64,000 nucleotides of DNA, from positions 1 through 64,000 of the forward strand of contig DASVQQ010000033.1 of assembly GCA_036389035.1 (NCBI GenBank), in the 5' to 3' direction. This document shows positions 41,462 to 50,160 of the stretch, piece after piece (the stretch's first letter is position 1; every line of letters starts with the position of its first letter). Origin of the DNA: Jatrophihabitans sp. Its GTDB lineage: Bacteria; Actinomycetota; Actinomycetes; Mycobacteriales; Jatrophihabitantaceae. Both the position numbers and the translations under genes were made by a program. The notes beneath the pieces were generated by a model. It was given only the letters and a program-made list of their open reading frames with translations, did no database searches and had not been told where the DNA came from.

Positions 41462-42421
41462 TCAGTTGGCGTGCAGGTCGGTGTTCAACGCGATGCCGGC
41501 GCCGCTGCGCTGCCGGACCTCCAGGGCGCCGGTCACCGTGTTCTGCCAGAACTGCAGGCCGGATTGCCCTGACAACTCCGCGGCCTTGCGAACAGTTCCG
41601 TCCGGCAGCACCACCTTGGAACCGGCTGTGACATAGGTCCCGGCAGCCACCACGCAGTCATCGCCCAACGAGATCCCGATGCCGGCGTTGGCCCCGATCA
41701 GGCAGCGCCGACCGACCGAGATCACCTCCTTGCCGCCGCCGGACAGGGTGCCCATGATCGAGGCGCCGCCACCGACGTCCGAGCCGTCCCCGACGACCAC
41801 CCCGGCCGAGATCCGGCCCTCGACCATCGAGGCGCCGAGCGTGCCGGCGTTGTAGTTGACGAAGCCCTCGTGCATCACGGTGGTGCCGGGGGCCAGGTGG
41901 GCGCCGAGGCGAACCCGGTCGGCGTCAGCGATCCGCACGCCGGCGGGCAGCACGTAGTCCACCATCCGCGGGAACTTGTCGACGCCGTAGACGGTGACCG
42001 GGCCACGGGCCCGCAGCCTGGTGCGCACCTGGTCGAAGCCGGCCACCGCGCACGGCCCGTGGCTGGTCCACACCACGTTGTTCAGCAGCCCGAAGACACC
42101 GCCGAGGTTCAGCCCGTGCGGGGCGATCAGGCGGTGTGAGAGCAGGTGCAGGCGTAGGTAGACATCGGCTGCGTCCACCGGCTCGGCGGCCAGCTCGACC
42201 ACCCTGGACAGCACCTCGGTACGCACCCCGCGCAGCTCGTCGGAGCCGGTCAGCGCCGACAGCTCGGCCGGCGCGCCGGCGTCCGGCCCGGGACGCCCCA
42301 GGGCCGGGTCGGGGTAGTAGACGTCCAGGACGGAGCCGTCGGCGGCGATGCTGGCCAGGCCGAAGCCGTGGCCGAAGCCGGGCCGGTCGTCAGCGGGCCG
42401 GTCGTCAGAGCTGGGGGTCAC
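41462..42421 (-). CDS. dapD: Tetrahydrodipicolinate N-succinyltransferase
   Basis: This 319-residue left-handed beta-helix acyltransferase has hexapeptide-type turns from about residue 180 (GTTVMHEGFVNYNAGTLGAS, RCLIGANAGIGISLGDDCVV) and the actinobacterial DapD N-terminal domain. It transfers succinyl from succinyl-CoA in the diaminopimelate/lysine pathway. It is divergent from dapE with a 41-base gap. GTG start. The N-terminus carries a short DDRPADDRPG duplication encoded by a 15-base repeat. Confidence 0.92.
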   Translation of the reverse strand: MTPSSDDRPADDRPGFGHGFGLASIAADGSVLDVYYPDPALGRPGPDAGAPAELSALTGSDELRGVRTEVLSRVVELAAEPVDAADVYLRLHLLSHRLIAPHGLNLGGVFGLLNNVVWTSHGPCAVAGFDQVRTRLRARGPVTVYGVDKFPRMVDYVLPAGVRIADADRVRLGAHLAPGTTVMHEGFVNYNAGTLGASMVEGRISAGVVVGDGSDVGGGASIMGTLSGGGKEVISVGRRCLIGANAGIGISLGDDCVVAAGTYVTAGSKVVLPDGTVRKAAELSGQSGLQFWQNTVTGALEVRQRSGAGIALNTDLHAN

Positions 42422-42462
42422 GCCGACACCCTAACCATCCGCGCGGCGACTAACCTGCTGGC

Positions 42463-43614
42463 GTGACGAGAACTCCTGTCCAGCCGGCCGAGCCCGCCGA
42501 GCCCGCCGCGCCCGTTACGCCCGCTGTTCTGGAGCTGAGCCGGTCGGCGGCCCAGCTCACCGCCGACCTGGTCGACATCGAGTCGGTGTCCGGGAACGAG
42601 GCCCGGATCGCCGACGCCGTGGAGGCCGCCGTCCGCCGCCATGGCCGGCTGTCGGTGCGGCGGCTGGGCAACGTGGTGATCGCGCGCACCGAGCTCGGCC
42701 GAGCGCAGCGGGTGGTGCTGGCCGGGCACCTGGACACGGTGCCGATCGCGGGCAACCTGCCCTCCCGGCTGGCCGAGGGCAGGCTGCACGGCTGCGGGAC
42801 TTCGGACATGAAGTCCGGCGTCGCGCTGCAGCTGCGAGTGGCCGAACTCGTCGGCACCGGGGCGCTGGAGCCGGCCCTCGACCTGACCTGGCTGTTCTAT
42901 GACTGCGAGGAGGTCGAGGCTGCCCGCAACGGTTTGAACCGGGTCGCCGCCGAGCATCCGGAACTGCTGCAGGCTGACCTGGCGATCCTGCTGGAGCCGA
43001 CGAACGGGACCGTCGAAGGCGGCTGCCAGGGCACCATGCGCGCTCAGCTGAGCACCGCCGGCCGGCGTGCGCACAGCGCGCGGTCCTGGCTCGGGGTCAA
43101 CGCCATCCACCTGGCGGCGCCGATCCTGGCGCGGCTGACCGACTACCGCGCCCGGGAGGTCGAGGTCGAGGGACTGACCTACCGGGAGGGCCTGAATGCG
43201 GTGTTCATCGAGGGCGGGGTGGCCGGCAACGTGATTCCGGACCGCTGCCTGGTGACTGTCAACTACCGCTTCGCCCCCGACCGTTCGGAGGCCGAGGCCG
43301 AGGCCCACCTGCGCGAGGTGTTCGAGGGCTTCGAACTCACCGTGCTCGATTCCTCCCCGGGAGCCCGGCCGGGCTTGGACCGGCCGCTGGCCCGGCAGGC
43401 GGTGACCGCGCTGGGCGGTGAGGTGGCCGCCAAGCTCGGCTGGACCGACGTCGCCCGGTTCAGCGCGCTGGGCATTCCCGCGCTGAACTTCAGCCCCGGT
43501 GACCCGAACCTGGCGCACCGGGCCGATGAGTCGGTGGAGCTGGCGCAGCTGGAGCGCTGTGAGCGACTGCTGGTGGGCTTTCTGGGGAATCCGCCGGCCG
43601 GTGCCACGAACTAG
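42463..43614 (+). CDS. dapE: Succinyl-diaminopimelate desuccinylase
   Basis: The 383-residue zinc peptidase-like M20 enzyme has VVLAGHLDTVPIAGN, GCGTSDMKSGVA (metal ligands H and D), FYDCEEVE (catalytic glutamate pair) and LLEPTNGTVEGG. It removes succinate to give LL-diaminopimelate. GTG start; the first 20 residues are a proline/alanine tail before the enzyme begins. Divergent from dapD. Confidence 0.92.
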   Translation: MTRTPVQPAEPAEPAAPVTPAVLELSRSAAQLTADLVDIESVSGNEARIADAVEAAVRRHGRLSVRRLGNVVIARTELGRAQRVVLAGHLDTVPIAGNLPSRLAEGRLHGCGTSDMKSGVALQLRVAELVGTGALEPALDLTWLFYDCEEVEAARNGLNRVAAEHPELLQADLAILLEPTNGTVEGGCQGTMRAQLSTAGRRAHSARSWLGVNAIHLAAPILARLTDYRAREVEVEGLTYREGLNAVFIEGGVAGNVIPDRCLVTVNYRFAPDRSEAEAEAHLREVFEGFELTVLDSSPGARPGLDRPLARQAVTALGGEVAAKLGWTDVARFSALGIPALNFSPGDPNLAHRADESVELAQLERCERLLVGFLGNPPAGATN

Positions 43615-43623
43615 GGTGGCGGG

Positions 43624-44454
43624 ATGACCAACGGACGACCTGACGGCAGGCTGCCGGCCGAGCGACACCGCGGACCGGTGGTGTTCCGGCGCGGCCAAGT
43701 CGAGCCCGATGCCGCCACCACCGACCAGCGGCTGCTGGACTCCGGCGGCCCGACGGACTGGCTGCACGCCGACCCCTGGCGGGTGCTGCGCATCCAGTCG
43801 GAGTTCGTCGAGGGCTTCGGCCTGCTCGCCGAACTCGGACCGGCGGTCTCGGTGTTCGGCTCGGCCCGCACCGACGCCGAGCACCCGGAGTACCAGCAGG
43901 CCCGGCAGCTGGGCGCGGCGCTGGCCCAGGCCGGCTACGCGGTGATCACCGGCGGCGGCCCCGGCGCCATGGAGGCCGCCAATCGCGGCGCCTCCGAGGC
44001 CGGCGGCACCTCGGTCGGCCTGGGGATCGAGTTGCCGTTCGAGCAGCGGCTCAACGACTGGGTCGATATCGGGCTGACCTTCCGGTACTTCTTCGCCCGC
44101 AAGACGATGTTCGTCAAGTACGCGCAGGCGTTCGTGATCCTGCCCGGCGGGTTCGGCACCCTGGACGAGCTGTTCGAGGCGCTGACCCTGGTGCAGACCC
44201 GCAAGGTCACCCGGTTCCCGGTGATCCTGTTCGGCGAGCGGTACTGGGCGGGACTGCTGGACTGGATCCGCGACACGGTGCTGCCCGAGGCCAAGATCGG
44301 GGCCGCGGACCTGGAGCTGATCCGGGTCACCGACGACGTCGAGGAAGCGGTGTCGATCATCGCCGCGGCCGATGCGCGCCGCTCGGCGCAGGAGCTGACC
44401 GAGAACGCCGCGCACGCCGAAGCGCGCTCGGCCGGCGCCGGCGATGCCCAGTAA
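43624..44454 (+). CDS. LOG-family (TIGR00730-type) nucleotide-binding protein, long form
   Basis: The 276-residue protein has an N-terminal extension, then SVFGSARTDAEHPEY, TGGGPGAMEAANRGA and the signature PGGFGTLDELFE. Members cleave nucleoside 5'-monophosphates to base and ribose phosphate. The gene follows dapE by ten bases, as in many actinobacteria. Confidence 0.88.
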   Translation: MTNGRPDGRLPAERHRGPVVFRRGQVEPDAATTDQRLLDSGGPTDWLHADPWRVLRIQSEFVEGFGLLAELGPAVSVFGSARTDAEHPEYQQARQLGAALAQAGYAVITGGGPGAMEAANRGASEAGGTSVGLGIELPFEQRLNDWVDIGLTFRYFFARKTMFVKYAQAFVILPGGFGTLDELFEALTLVQTRKVTRFPVILFGERYWAGLLDWIRDTVLPEAKIGAADLELIRVTDDVEEAVSIIAAADARRSAQELTENAAHAEARSAGAGDAQ

Positions 44455-44500
44455 CTCCGGCGGCGGCGCTGTGGGCCCGGCCCGCGGGCCGCGGTAGCAG

Positions 44501-45031
44501 ATGGCCTCGATCTGCGTCTTCTGCGCCTCCGCCTCCGGCATCGACGAGTCCTACCTGAAGCTGGCGGCCGAGGTCGGCGCCCGGATCGGCGACGGCGGCC
44601 ACCGGCTGGTCTCCGGCGGCGGCCGGGTCTCGATGATGGGCGAGGTGGCCGCCCAGGCCCGCGCGCACGGCGCTCGCACGCTGGGGGTCATCCCGCAGCA
44701 CCTGGTGGACTACGAGGTGGCCGACACCGACTCCGACGAGCTGCTGGTGGTCGACACCATGCGCGAGCGCAAGGCCCTGATGGACGCCCACGCCGACGCC
44801 TTCCTGGTGCTGCCCGGCGGCATCGGCACCCTGGAGGAGTTCTTCGAGGTCTGGACTTCGGGTTCGCTGGGCATGCATCCGAAACCGGTGATCGTGCTCG
44901 ACCCCGACGGCTTCTACGAGCCGCTCTGGCAGTTCCTGGAGTCGCTGATCGAGCGCGGCTTCGTCCGTCCGGCCGCCTGGCAGCAGCTGCACCGGGTGAA
45001 CTGCGTCGAGGACGCGTTCGCGCTGATCTGA
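44501..45031 (+). CDS. LOG-family (TIGR00730-type) nucleotide-binding protein, short form
   Basis: The 176-residue protein starts ICVFCASASG and has SGGGRVSMMGEVA and PGGIGTLEEFFEVW, the conserved lysine-decarboxylase-like motif of cytokinin-activating LOG proteins. It is a second, shorter member directly downstream of the first. The two genes are probably co-transcribed. Confidence 0.88.
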   Translation: MASICVFCASASGIDESYLKLAAEVGARIGDGGHRLVSGGGRVSMMGEVAAQARAHGARTLGVIPQHLVDYEVADTDSDELLVVDTMRERKALMDAHADAFLVLPGGIGTLEEFFEVWTSGSLGMHPKPVIVLDPDGFYEPLWQFLESLIERGFVRPAAWQQLHRVNCVEDAFALI

Positions 45032-45098
45032 GCGCCGCGGCGCGGGCCGTGGCGGGCCCGTGTCGACGGTTGTCGGCTCGGCGTGCCAGGATTTGCTC

Positions 45099-45503
45099 AT
45101 GTTGCTGCTCGGCTACCTGCTGCTGGGCCTGGTGGTCGCGGCGCTGCTGTTCTACGGCATCGTGGCGTTGCTACCCGGCGGGTTGTCGCTGACCCCGCAG
45201 CGTGACAACCGGCCTTTCGAGCTGCCGGCCGACCGGCGGATGGACCGGCGCGATCTGGAACGGGTGCGCATCCCGGTGGGCGTGCGCGGCTACCGGTTCG
45301 CCGAGACCGACGACCTGATCGACCGGCTGGCCGCCGAGATCGTGGTGCGCGATGAGGAGATCGCCCGGCTGCGGTCCCAGGCAGCCGGCGGCCTGAGCCG
45401 GACGGCCGAGCCGCGGCCCGAGCCCCGGCCAGTGGAGCGCCCGGCTGAGTCGCGACCGGTGGAGTCTCGTCCCGAGTCGGACAGTTCCAAGGGCTCCGAA
45501 TGA
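45099..45503 (+). CDS. DivIVA-domain-like membrane protein
   Basis: The 134-residue product has an N-terminal transmembrane helix (LLGYLLLGLVVAALLFYGIV), then a segment GVRGYRFAETDDLIDRLAAE typical of short DivIVA-domain proteins, a coiled region and a charged Pro/Arg/Glu tail. ATG at 45099 was chosen because it opens directly into the helix. It overlaps the following glycosylase gene by four bases. Confidence 0.75.
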   Translation: MLLLGYLLLGLVVAALLFYGIVALLPGGLSLTPQRDNRPFELPADRRMDRRDLERVRIPVGVRGYRFAETDDLIDRLAAEIVVRDEEIARLRSQAAGGLSRTAEPRPEPRPVERPAESRPVESRPESDSSKGSE

Positions 45504-46102
45504 CCGAAGGAGCCGCAGCCGGCTTGCGCCGGTGCGACGATGACACGGGCGCCGCCGGCTTGCGCCGGTGCGACTGGGGCGACAGCGCGCCGGACTACGT
45601 CGCCTACCACGACAGCGAGTGGGGCGTGCCGTTGCGCGGTGACAACGCGCTGTTCGAGCGGCTGAGCCTGGAAGCTTTCCAATCCGGGCTGTCCTGGCTG
45701 ACCATCCTGCGCAAGCGCGAGAACTTCCGGGCGGCCTTCGCCGGCTTCGACATCGCCACGGTGGCCGCCTTCGGCGAGGCCGACCGGCAGCGGCTGCTGG
45801 CCGACGCCGGGATCGTGCGCAACCGGGCCAAGGTCGACGCGGCGGTGAACAACGCCCGGGCTATTCTCGACAACGTCCCCGAGGGCCTGACCGAGCTGCT
45901 GTGGTCCTTCGCCCCGCCCGAGCACCAGCGGCCGGCGCTGCTGACCGACGTGCCGGCGATGACACCGGAGTCCAAGGCGATGGCCAAGGAACTCAAGCGC
46001 CGCGGTTTCGCCTTCGTCGGCCCGACCACCGCCTACGCGATGATGCAGGCCACCGGCATAGTCGATGACCACGTCTCCTACTGCTGGCGGGCCACCGCGT
46101 GA
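45500..46102 (+). CDS. tag: DNA-3-methyladenine glycosylase I
   Basis: This 200-residue base-excision enzyme has WGDSAPDYVAYHDSEWG, FERLSLEAFQSGLSWLTIL, and the zinc-binding C/H residues at both ends (RRCDW and DDHVSYCWR). It removes alkylated adenine. Overlap with the DivIVA-like gene is ATGA. The N-terminus contains a duplicated AAGLRRCD encoded by a repeat, so the first copy may be dispensable. Confidence 0.92.
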   Translation: MTEGAAAGLRRCDDDTGAAGLRRCDWGDSAPDYVAYHDSEWGVPLRGDNALFERLSLEAFQSGLSWLTILRKRENFRAAFAGFDIATVAAFGEADRQRLLADAGIVRNRAKVDAAVNNARAILDNVPEGLTELLWSFAPPEHQRPALLTDVPAMTPESKAMAKELKRRGFAFVGPTTAYAMMQATGIVDDHVSYCWRATA

Positions 46103-46184
46103 GCAATAGGTGCCGACGTGGGAGCCTGCGCGCCTTATAAAGGCTGTTGGCGGCTAATGCCACTATCTTCAGCGAGGGGGGAAC

Positions 46185-46829
46185 ATGTCATTCACGCCAG
46201 AGGTGGCGGCAGCGCTTAGTGGAGCGTCGACTGGGCAGTTGGCCTATTGGCGTTCGGCGCAGGCCCCTGAGCCGCTCCTCGCGCCCGAGCATTACGAGCC
46301 GCGCACCCGAGTGAGTTACTCCTTCCGCGACGTGGTGGCCCTGCGGACATTCGTCTACCTGCGCAGTCGGAAGGTGCCATTGCAGCGCATCCGAAAGGCT
46401 GTCGCCAGCCTTCGACGCCTCGGCCAGGACGAACACCTGTCCGCTTATGACATGGTCAGCTCGGGGCAAGACATCGAGTGGAGGTTGTCCTCCGGCGAGG
46501 CGGTCGACCTGACGCACAACCCTGGACAGCAGGTACTCGCTCAGATGGTCGACATCCTTGCTCCGTTCGTCAACATGCAGCACGAGGATGTCGTCGATTT
46601 GCGGCGGCCCAAGCCGGGCGTGTCGGTGGACCCTGAAATCCGGGGCGGGTTTCCCGTCATCGAGGGGACCAGGGTGCCCTACGACCTGGTGGCGAGCCTG
46701 CTGCAAGACGGAATGGCCGCATCCTCGATACGAGAGCTCTACCCCTCAGTGCCGGAGGAGGCTGCGCGCGGCGCTGCGGACTTCGCGCGGTATGTCGAGA
46801 AATTCCGTCGTCCGCGAGCAGTGGCCTGA
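46185..46829 (+). CDS. Antitoxin-like protein: MerR-type N-terminus and DUF433 C-terminus
   Basis: In this 214-residue protein, residues 10-85 resemble a MerR helix-turn-helix (TGQLAYWRS, YSFRDVVALRTFVYLRSRKV, PLQRIRKAVASLRRLG). Residues 145-200 are DUF433-like (VDPEIRGGFPVIEGTRVPYD). Such proteins neutralise PIN-like DUF5615 toxins, and one lies 10 bases downstream. GGGGGGA precedes the ATG. A/T content is higher than in neighbours, which suggests acquisition. Confidence 0.8.
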   Translation: MSFTPEVAAALSGASTGQLAYWRSAQAPEPLLAPEHYEPRTRVSYSFRDVVALRTFVYLRSRKVPLQRIRKAVASLRRLGQDEHLSAYDMVSSGQDIEWRLSSGEAVDLTHNPGQQVLAQMVDILAPFVNMQHEDVVDLRRPKPGVSVDPEIRGGFPVIEGTRVPYDLVASLLQDGMAASSIRELYPSVPEEAARGAADFARYVEKFRRPRAVA

Positions 46830-46839
46830 CGGGTCGTCA

Positions 46840-47328
46840 GTGAGGCTGCTCCTGGACGAAGACGTGCCGAAACCACTGCTGCCCGCGCTTCAACGCGTGC
46901 TCACCGGCCATGATGTGCTGCACGTCGATGACCTACGTTGGAAGAGCAAGAAGGATCTCAACCTGCTGGCAGATGCTGCTGGGCGTGGCTTCGACGCAAT
47001 CCTCACCAACGACAGCAGGCAACTCGACGACGCTGACGAGTGCCGGGCAATCCGGGACTCCGGGCTGCACCACATCCGCTACCGGCAGCAGACAGGTCGC
47101 GGTGACAGCGGCGGACTCAACGGCCTCGCCCTCGCGATGGGAGCGATACTGGCCGCCATCCGGCCGGTCATGCGCGAGGTTGAAGAAGCGAACGGGCAGC
47201 GCCTGATCCTCATCCACGAGATTCGTAGCGACAAGCGTCACGCCACCACTGATCCTCGGCGAGACCCGCCTGCGTACTGGCCGACGAGACCGAGTCCCTC
47301 CCGCCATCGGCGGCCACCCAAGAGCTGA
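46840..47328 (+). CDS. PIN-like DUF5615 toxin
   Basis: This protein of about 162 residues starts RLLLDEDVPKPLLPALQ, with acidic residues in positions of a PIN-like active site, and has FDAILTNDSRQLDD (third acidic cluster). The family is thought to act as RNases paired with DUF433 antitoxins. The GTG at 46840 matches the usual beginning of the family; an ATG at 46792 overlapping the antitoxin is the alternative. The C-terminal 45 residues are an unrelated-looking basic tail. Confidence 0.78.
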   Translation: MRLLLDEDVPKPLLPALQRVLTGHDVLHVDDLRWKSKKDLNLLADAAGRGFDAILTNDSRQLDDADECRAIRDSGLHHIRYRQQTGRGDSGGLNGLALAMGAILAAIRPVMREVEEANGQRLILIHEIRSDKRHATTDPRRDPPAYWPTRPSPSRHRRPPKS

Positions 47329-47363
47329 CTGGGTGAGCTGCACCGCCGCTGATTGAGCGGCTT

Positions 47364-47435
47364 GCGCCGCCTCTCCCGGCAACAGCGGCTCAGCGGCCAG
47401 CGCCGCCTCACCCGACGACAGCGGCTCAGCGGCCG
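47364..47435. repeat. Two tandem 36-base repeats at the 3' end of the crotonase gene
   Basis: Units 47364-47399 and 47400-47435 share GCGCCGCCTC and ACAGCGGCTCAGCGGCC. The second copy includes the crotonase stop codon, so the unit seems to have been duplicated just beyond the gene end. Confidence 0.6.
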
Positions 47436-48214
47436 AGGAAGACCGGCTTCTCCTTGTTGACGAAAGCGGCCACGGACGCCCGGTGATCCTCGGTGGCGCC
47501 GGCGGCAGCCTGCAGGACGGCCTCGTTGCCCAGCGCCTGCTCGAACGTCGACGTCGCGGCGTAGTGGATGGCGCTCTTGATGCTGGCATAGGCCACGGTG
47601 GGCCCGGCGGCCAGCTGGGCGGCCAGCTGCTGGGCGGTGGCCAGCACCTGATCAGCCGGCACCAGCTGGGTCACCAGGCCGTACTGCTGGGCCGTCTCGG
47701 CGGTGATCGGCTTGCCGAGCATGCACAGCTCCAGGGCCCGGCCGGCGCCGATCAGCCGGGGCAGCGTCCAGGACGCGCCGCTGTCCAGGCTGAGTCCGAT
47801 ATTGCCGAAGGCCAGCACGAACTTGGTTCCCTCGGCGACGATCCGGAAGTCGCAGGCGAAGCTGAACGAGGCGCCGGCGCCGGCGGCCGTTCCGTTCACC
47901 GCCGCGATGACCGGCTTGGGCATCTGGGTCAGTGACAGCGCGATCGGGTTGTAGTGCTCGACCACCGTGCGCAGCGGAGCCGGATCGCCGGCCTGCAGCA
48001 GCTGGACGTGCTCGCTGAGGTCCTGGCCGACGCAGAATCCCCGGCCGCTCCCGGTCAGCACCACAGCCCGCACGGAGTCGTCTGTTCCGACATCTGCCAG
48101 CGCCTGCACCAGCGCGTCCTTGAGCTCGGTCGACAGCGCGTTCAGCGACTCGGGGCGGTTCATCGTCAGGGTCGCCACACCGTCGGCGCGGTCGATCAGC
48201 AGCACGTCAGCCAT
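47426..48214 (-). CDS. Enoyl-CoA hydratase/isomerase-family protein, PaaG-like
   Basis: The 262-residue crotonase has the oxyanion-hole segments SGRGFCVGQDL and NGTAAGAGASFSFACDFRI. FGNIGLSLDSGASWTLPRL resembles PaaG-type isomerases, with aspartate where hydratases carry a catalytic glutamate. The reaction is therefore more likely isomerisation than hydration of a CoA ester. No other phenylacetate genes are nearby, so the substrate is open. Confidence 0.85.
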   Translation of the reverse strand: MADVLLIDRADGVATLTMNRPESLNALSTELKDALVQALADVGTDDSVRAVVLTGSGRGFCVGQDLSEHVQLLQAGDPAPLRTVVEHYNPIALSLTQMPKPVIAAVNGTAAGAGASFSFACDFRIVAEGTKFVLAFGNIGLSLDSGASWTLPRLIGAGRALELCMLGKPITAETAQQYGLVTQLVPADQVLATAQQLAAQLAAGPTVAYASIKSAIHYAATSTFEQALGNEAVLQAAAGATEDHRASVAAFVNKEKPVFLGR

Positions 48215-48367
48215 AGCTGCAGCCTAGGACATCGGCCGGTCCGTGCGCCTTTGCACCGGGCCGCTTTGGCCGCATCAGCGGCGATGCGAGACAATGGCAT
48301 CACACTGCCCGATCGAACGCTGATCGGCTGACGTGATGGTGCAGTTCTTATCGCATAGGAGGCACGG

Positions 48368-48535
48368 ATGGCGGCGATGAAGCCGCGGACGGGTGATGGT
48401 CCGCTGGAAGTCACCAAGGAGGGGCGCGGCTTGGTGATGCGTGTCCCGCTGGAAGGCGGCGGCCGTCTCGTCGTCGAGCTTTCTGCCGATGAGGCAAGCG
48501 CGCTGTCGCAGGCGCTGTCAGCAGCCGTGGGTTAG
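48368..48535 (+). CDS. DUF3117 small protein
   Basis: This 55-residue protein begins MAAMKPRTGDGPLEVTKEGR and ends LSQALSAAVG. It is almost identical in form to the conserved actinobacterial DUF3117 proteins. AGGAGG sits six bases upstream of the ATG. Function unknown. Highly conserved small genes of this kind are widespread in the phylum. Confidence 0.9.
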   Translation: MAAMKPRTGDGPLEVTKEGRGLVMRVPLEGGGRLVVELSADEASALSQALSAAVG

Positions 48536-48646
48536 CGGGCCACCCATTCGGCCCCAGTCGAGTTCTGTGCGGCGCCATCGCACGGGGCATGGCTGGGGCC
48601 GTGCCATGCCGCCCCCTTTCCCGCCCTAGCCCTATAGAGGTCCTCT

Positions 48647-50101
48647 GTGATCCTGTTGCAGATTCCCGAGCGCTCCGCCGCCGCGGATGTGGTGGCTCTC
48701 GGCCTGATCGGTTCAGAGCTGCAGTCCCACGAGATCGACACCACGGTGCTGCCGGTGGCTGCCGCCGAGGCGTGCGCTCGCTACGTCTCGGACGAGCAGC
48801 CCGGCGCCGAGGCCGGCGCGTTGCACACCGTGACCCTGCCCGGCGCGGTGCCGGCGACCGTGTTGATCGTCGGCCTCGGCGACGCCGGCCCCGAGGACCT
48901 GCGGGTGGCGGCGGTCGCACTGGGCCGGCGGATCGAGCGGCTGCCCGAGTCCCGCAGCATCGCGGTGGCCATCCACGCCCCCAGCCCGCAGCAGAGCCGG
49001 GCGCTGGCCGAAGGCCTGGTGCTCGGCGGCTACCAGTTCAGCAGGGCCAAAGACGCCCAGGACAACCTGCACCAGCTACACCTGATCGGCGCCCTGGACC
49101 CGGACGGCCTGAACGCCGGTGACGAGGCCGCCGACGCTGCCGGTTGGGCCCGCGACCTGGGCAACACTCCGGCCAACGAGCTGACCCCGGCCCGGATGGG
49201 AGAGCTGGCCGAGCAGCAGCTGACCCCGGCCGGCTGCAAGGTGAGCGTGCGCGACGAGGCCTGGCTGAAAGCGCAGGGCTTCGGCGGCGTGCTGGCTGTC
49301 GGGGGCGGTTCGGCGTCCGGCCCGCGGCTGATCGAGGTCAGCTACCGGCCGCGGCGAAAGAGCGGCGCCGCCCGGCCGCCGCACGTGGTGCTGGTCGGCA
49401 AGGGCATCACCTTCGACTCCGGCGGCCTGAACCTCAAGCCGGCCGACGGCATGCGCAACATGCACACCGACATGTGCGGGGGAGCGGCGGTGCTCGGCGC
49501 GATCCAGTACGCGGCGATGCGCAAGCTGGCGATCTCGGTGACCGTCCTGGTGCCGGCCGCCGAGAACGCCGTGTCGGGAACCGCGATGCGGCCCTCGGAC
49601 GTGATCACCCACTTCGGTGGCCGCACCACCGAGGTCGGCAACACCGATGCCGAGGGCCGGCTGGTGCTGGCCGACGCGCTCGGTTACGCGGTCAGCCGGC
49701 TCAAGCCGGACGTGCTGATCGACGTCGCCACCCTGACCGGCGCCATGAGAACCGCGCTCGGAGCCGAGACCGCCGGCTACTTCGCCAACGACAACGACCT
49801 CGCCGCCCAGCTCGAGCAGGCCGGCGCGGAGACCGGCGAGCCGATCTGGCGGATGCCGCTGGAGCACCGCTACGCCAAGCAGTTGGAGTCCCCGGTGGCC
49901 GACGCGCGCAACGACCCGGGCACCCCGGGAGCGATCACCGCGGCGCTGTTCCTGCAGCCGTTCGTGGCCGAGGTGGCCTGGGCGCACCTGGACATCGCCG
50001 GCCCGGCGCGGGCCGGCGCCGACGGGCCGCTGCTCAACCGCGGCGCCACCGGCTTCGGCACCCGGCTGCTGGCCCGCTACCTCGAGACCGCGGCCGGCTG
50101 A
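48647..50101 (+). CDS. pepA: Leucyl aminopeptidase (M17)
   Basis: The 484-residue protein has the N-terminal M17 macro-like domain and a C-terminal catalytic domain with VGKGITFDSGGLNLKP (metal lysine/aspartate) and the signature NTDAEGRLVLADAL. A two-metal enzyme releasing N-terminal residues from peptides, probably serving turnover together with the nearby peptide importers. GTG start with AGAGG upstream. Confidence 0.95.
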   Translation: MILLQIPERSAAADVVALGLIGSELQSHEIDTTVLPVAAAEACARYVSDEQPGAEAGALHTVTLPGAVPATVLIVGLGDAGPEDLRVAAVALGRRIERLPESRSIAVAIHAPSPQQSRALAEGLVLGGYQFSRAKDAQDNLHQLHLIGALDPDGLNAGDEAADAAGWARDLGNTPANELTPARMGELAEQQLTPAGCKVSVRDEAWLKAQGFGGVLAVGGGSASGPRLIEVSYRPRRKSGAARPPHVVLVGKGITFDSGGLNLKPADGMRNMHTDMCGGAAVLGAIQYAAMRKLAISVTVLVPAAENAVSGTAMRPSDVITHFGGRTTEVGNTDAEGRLVLADALGYAVSRLKPDVLIDVATLTGAMRTALGAETAGYFANDNDLAAQLEQAGAETGEPIWRMPLEHRYAKQLESPVADARNDPGTPGAITAALFLQPFVAEVAWAHLDIAGPARAGADGPLLNRGATGFGTRLLARYLETAAG

Positions 50102-50160
50102 CACCGCGCCGGCCGGCTGACACCCCGCCGGCCCCGGCTGACCCCGCGGTGCGAGCGACC

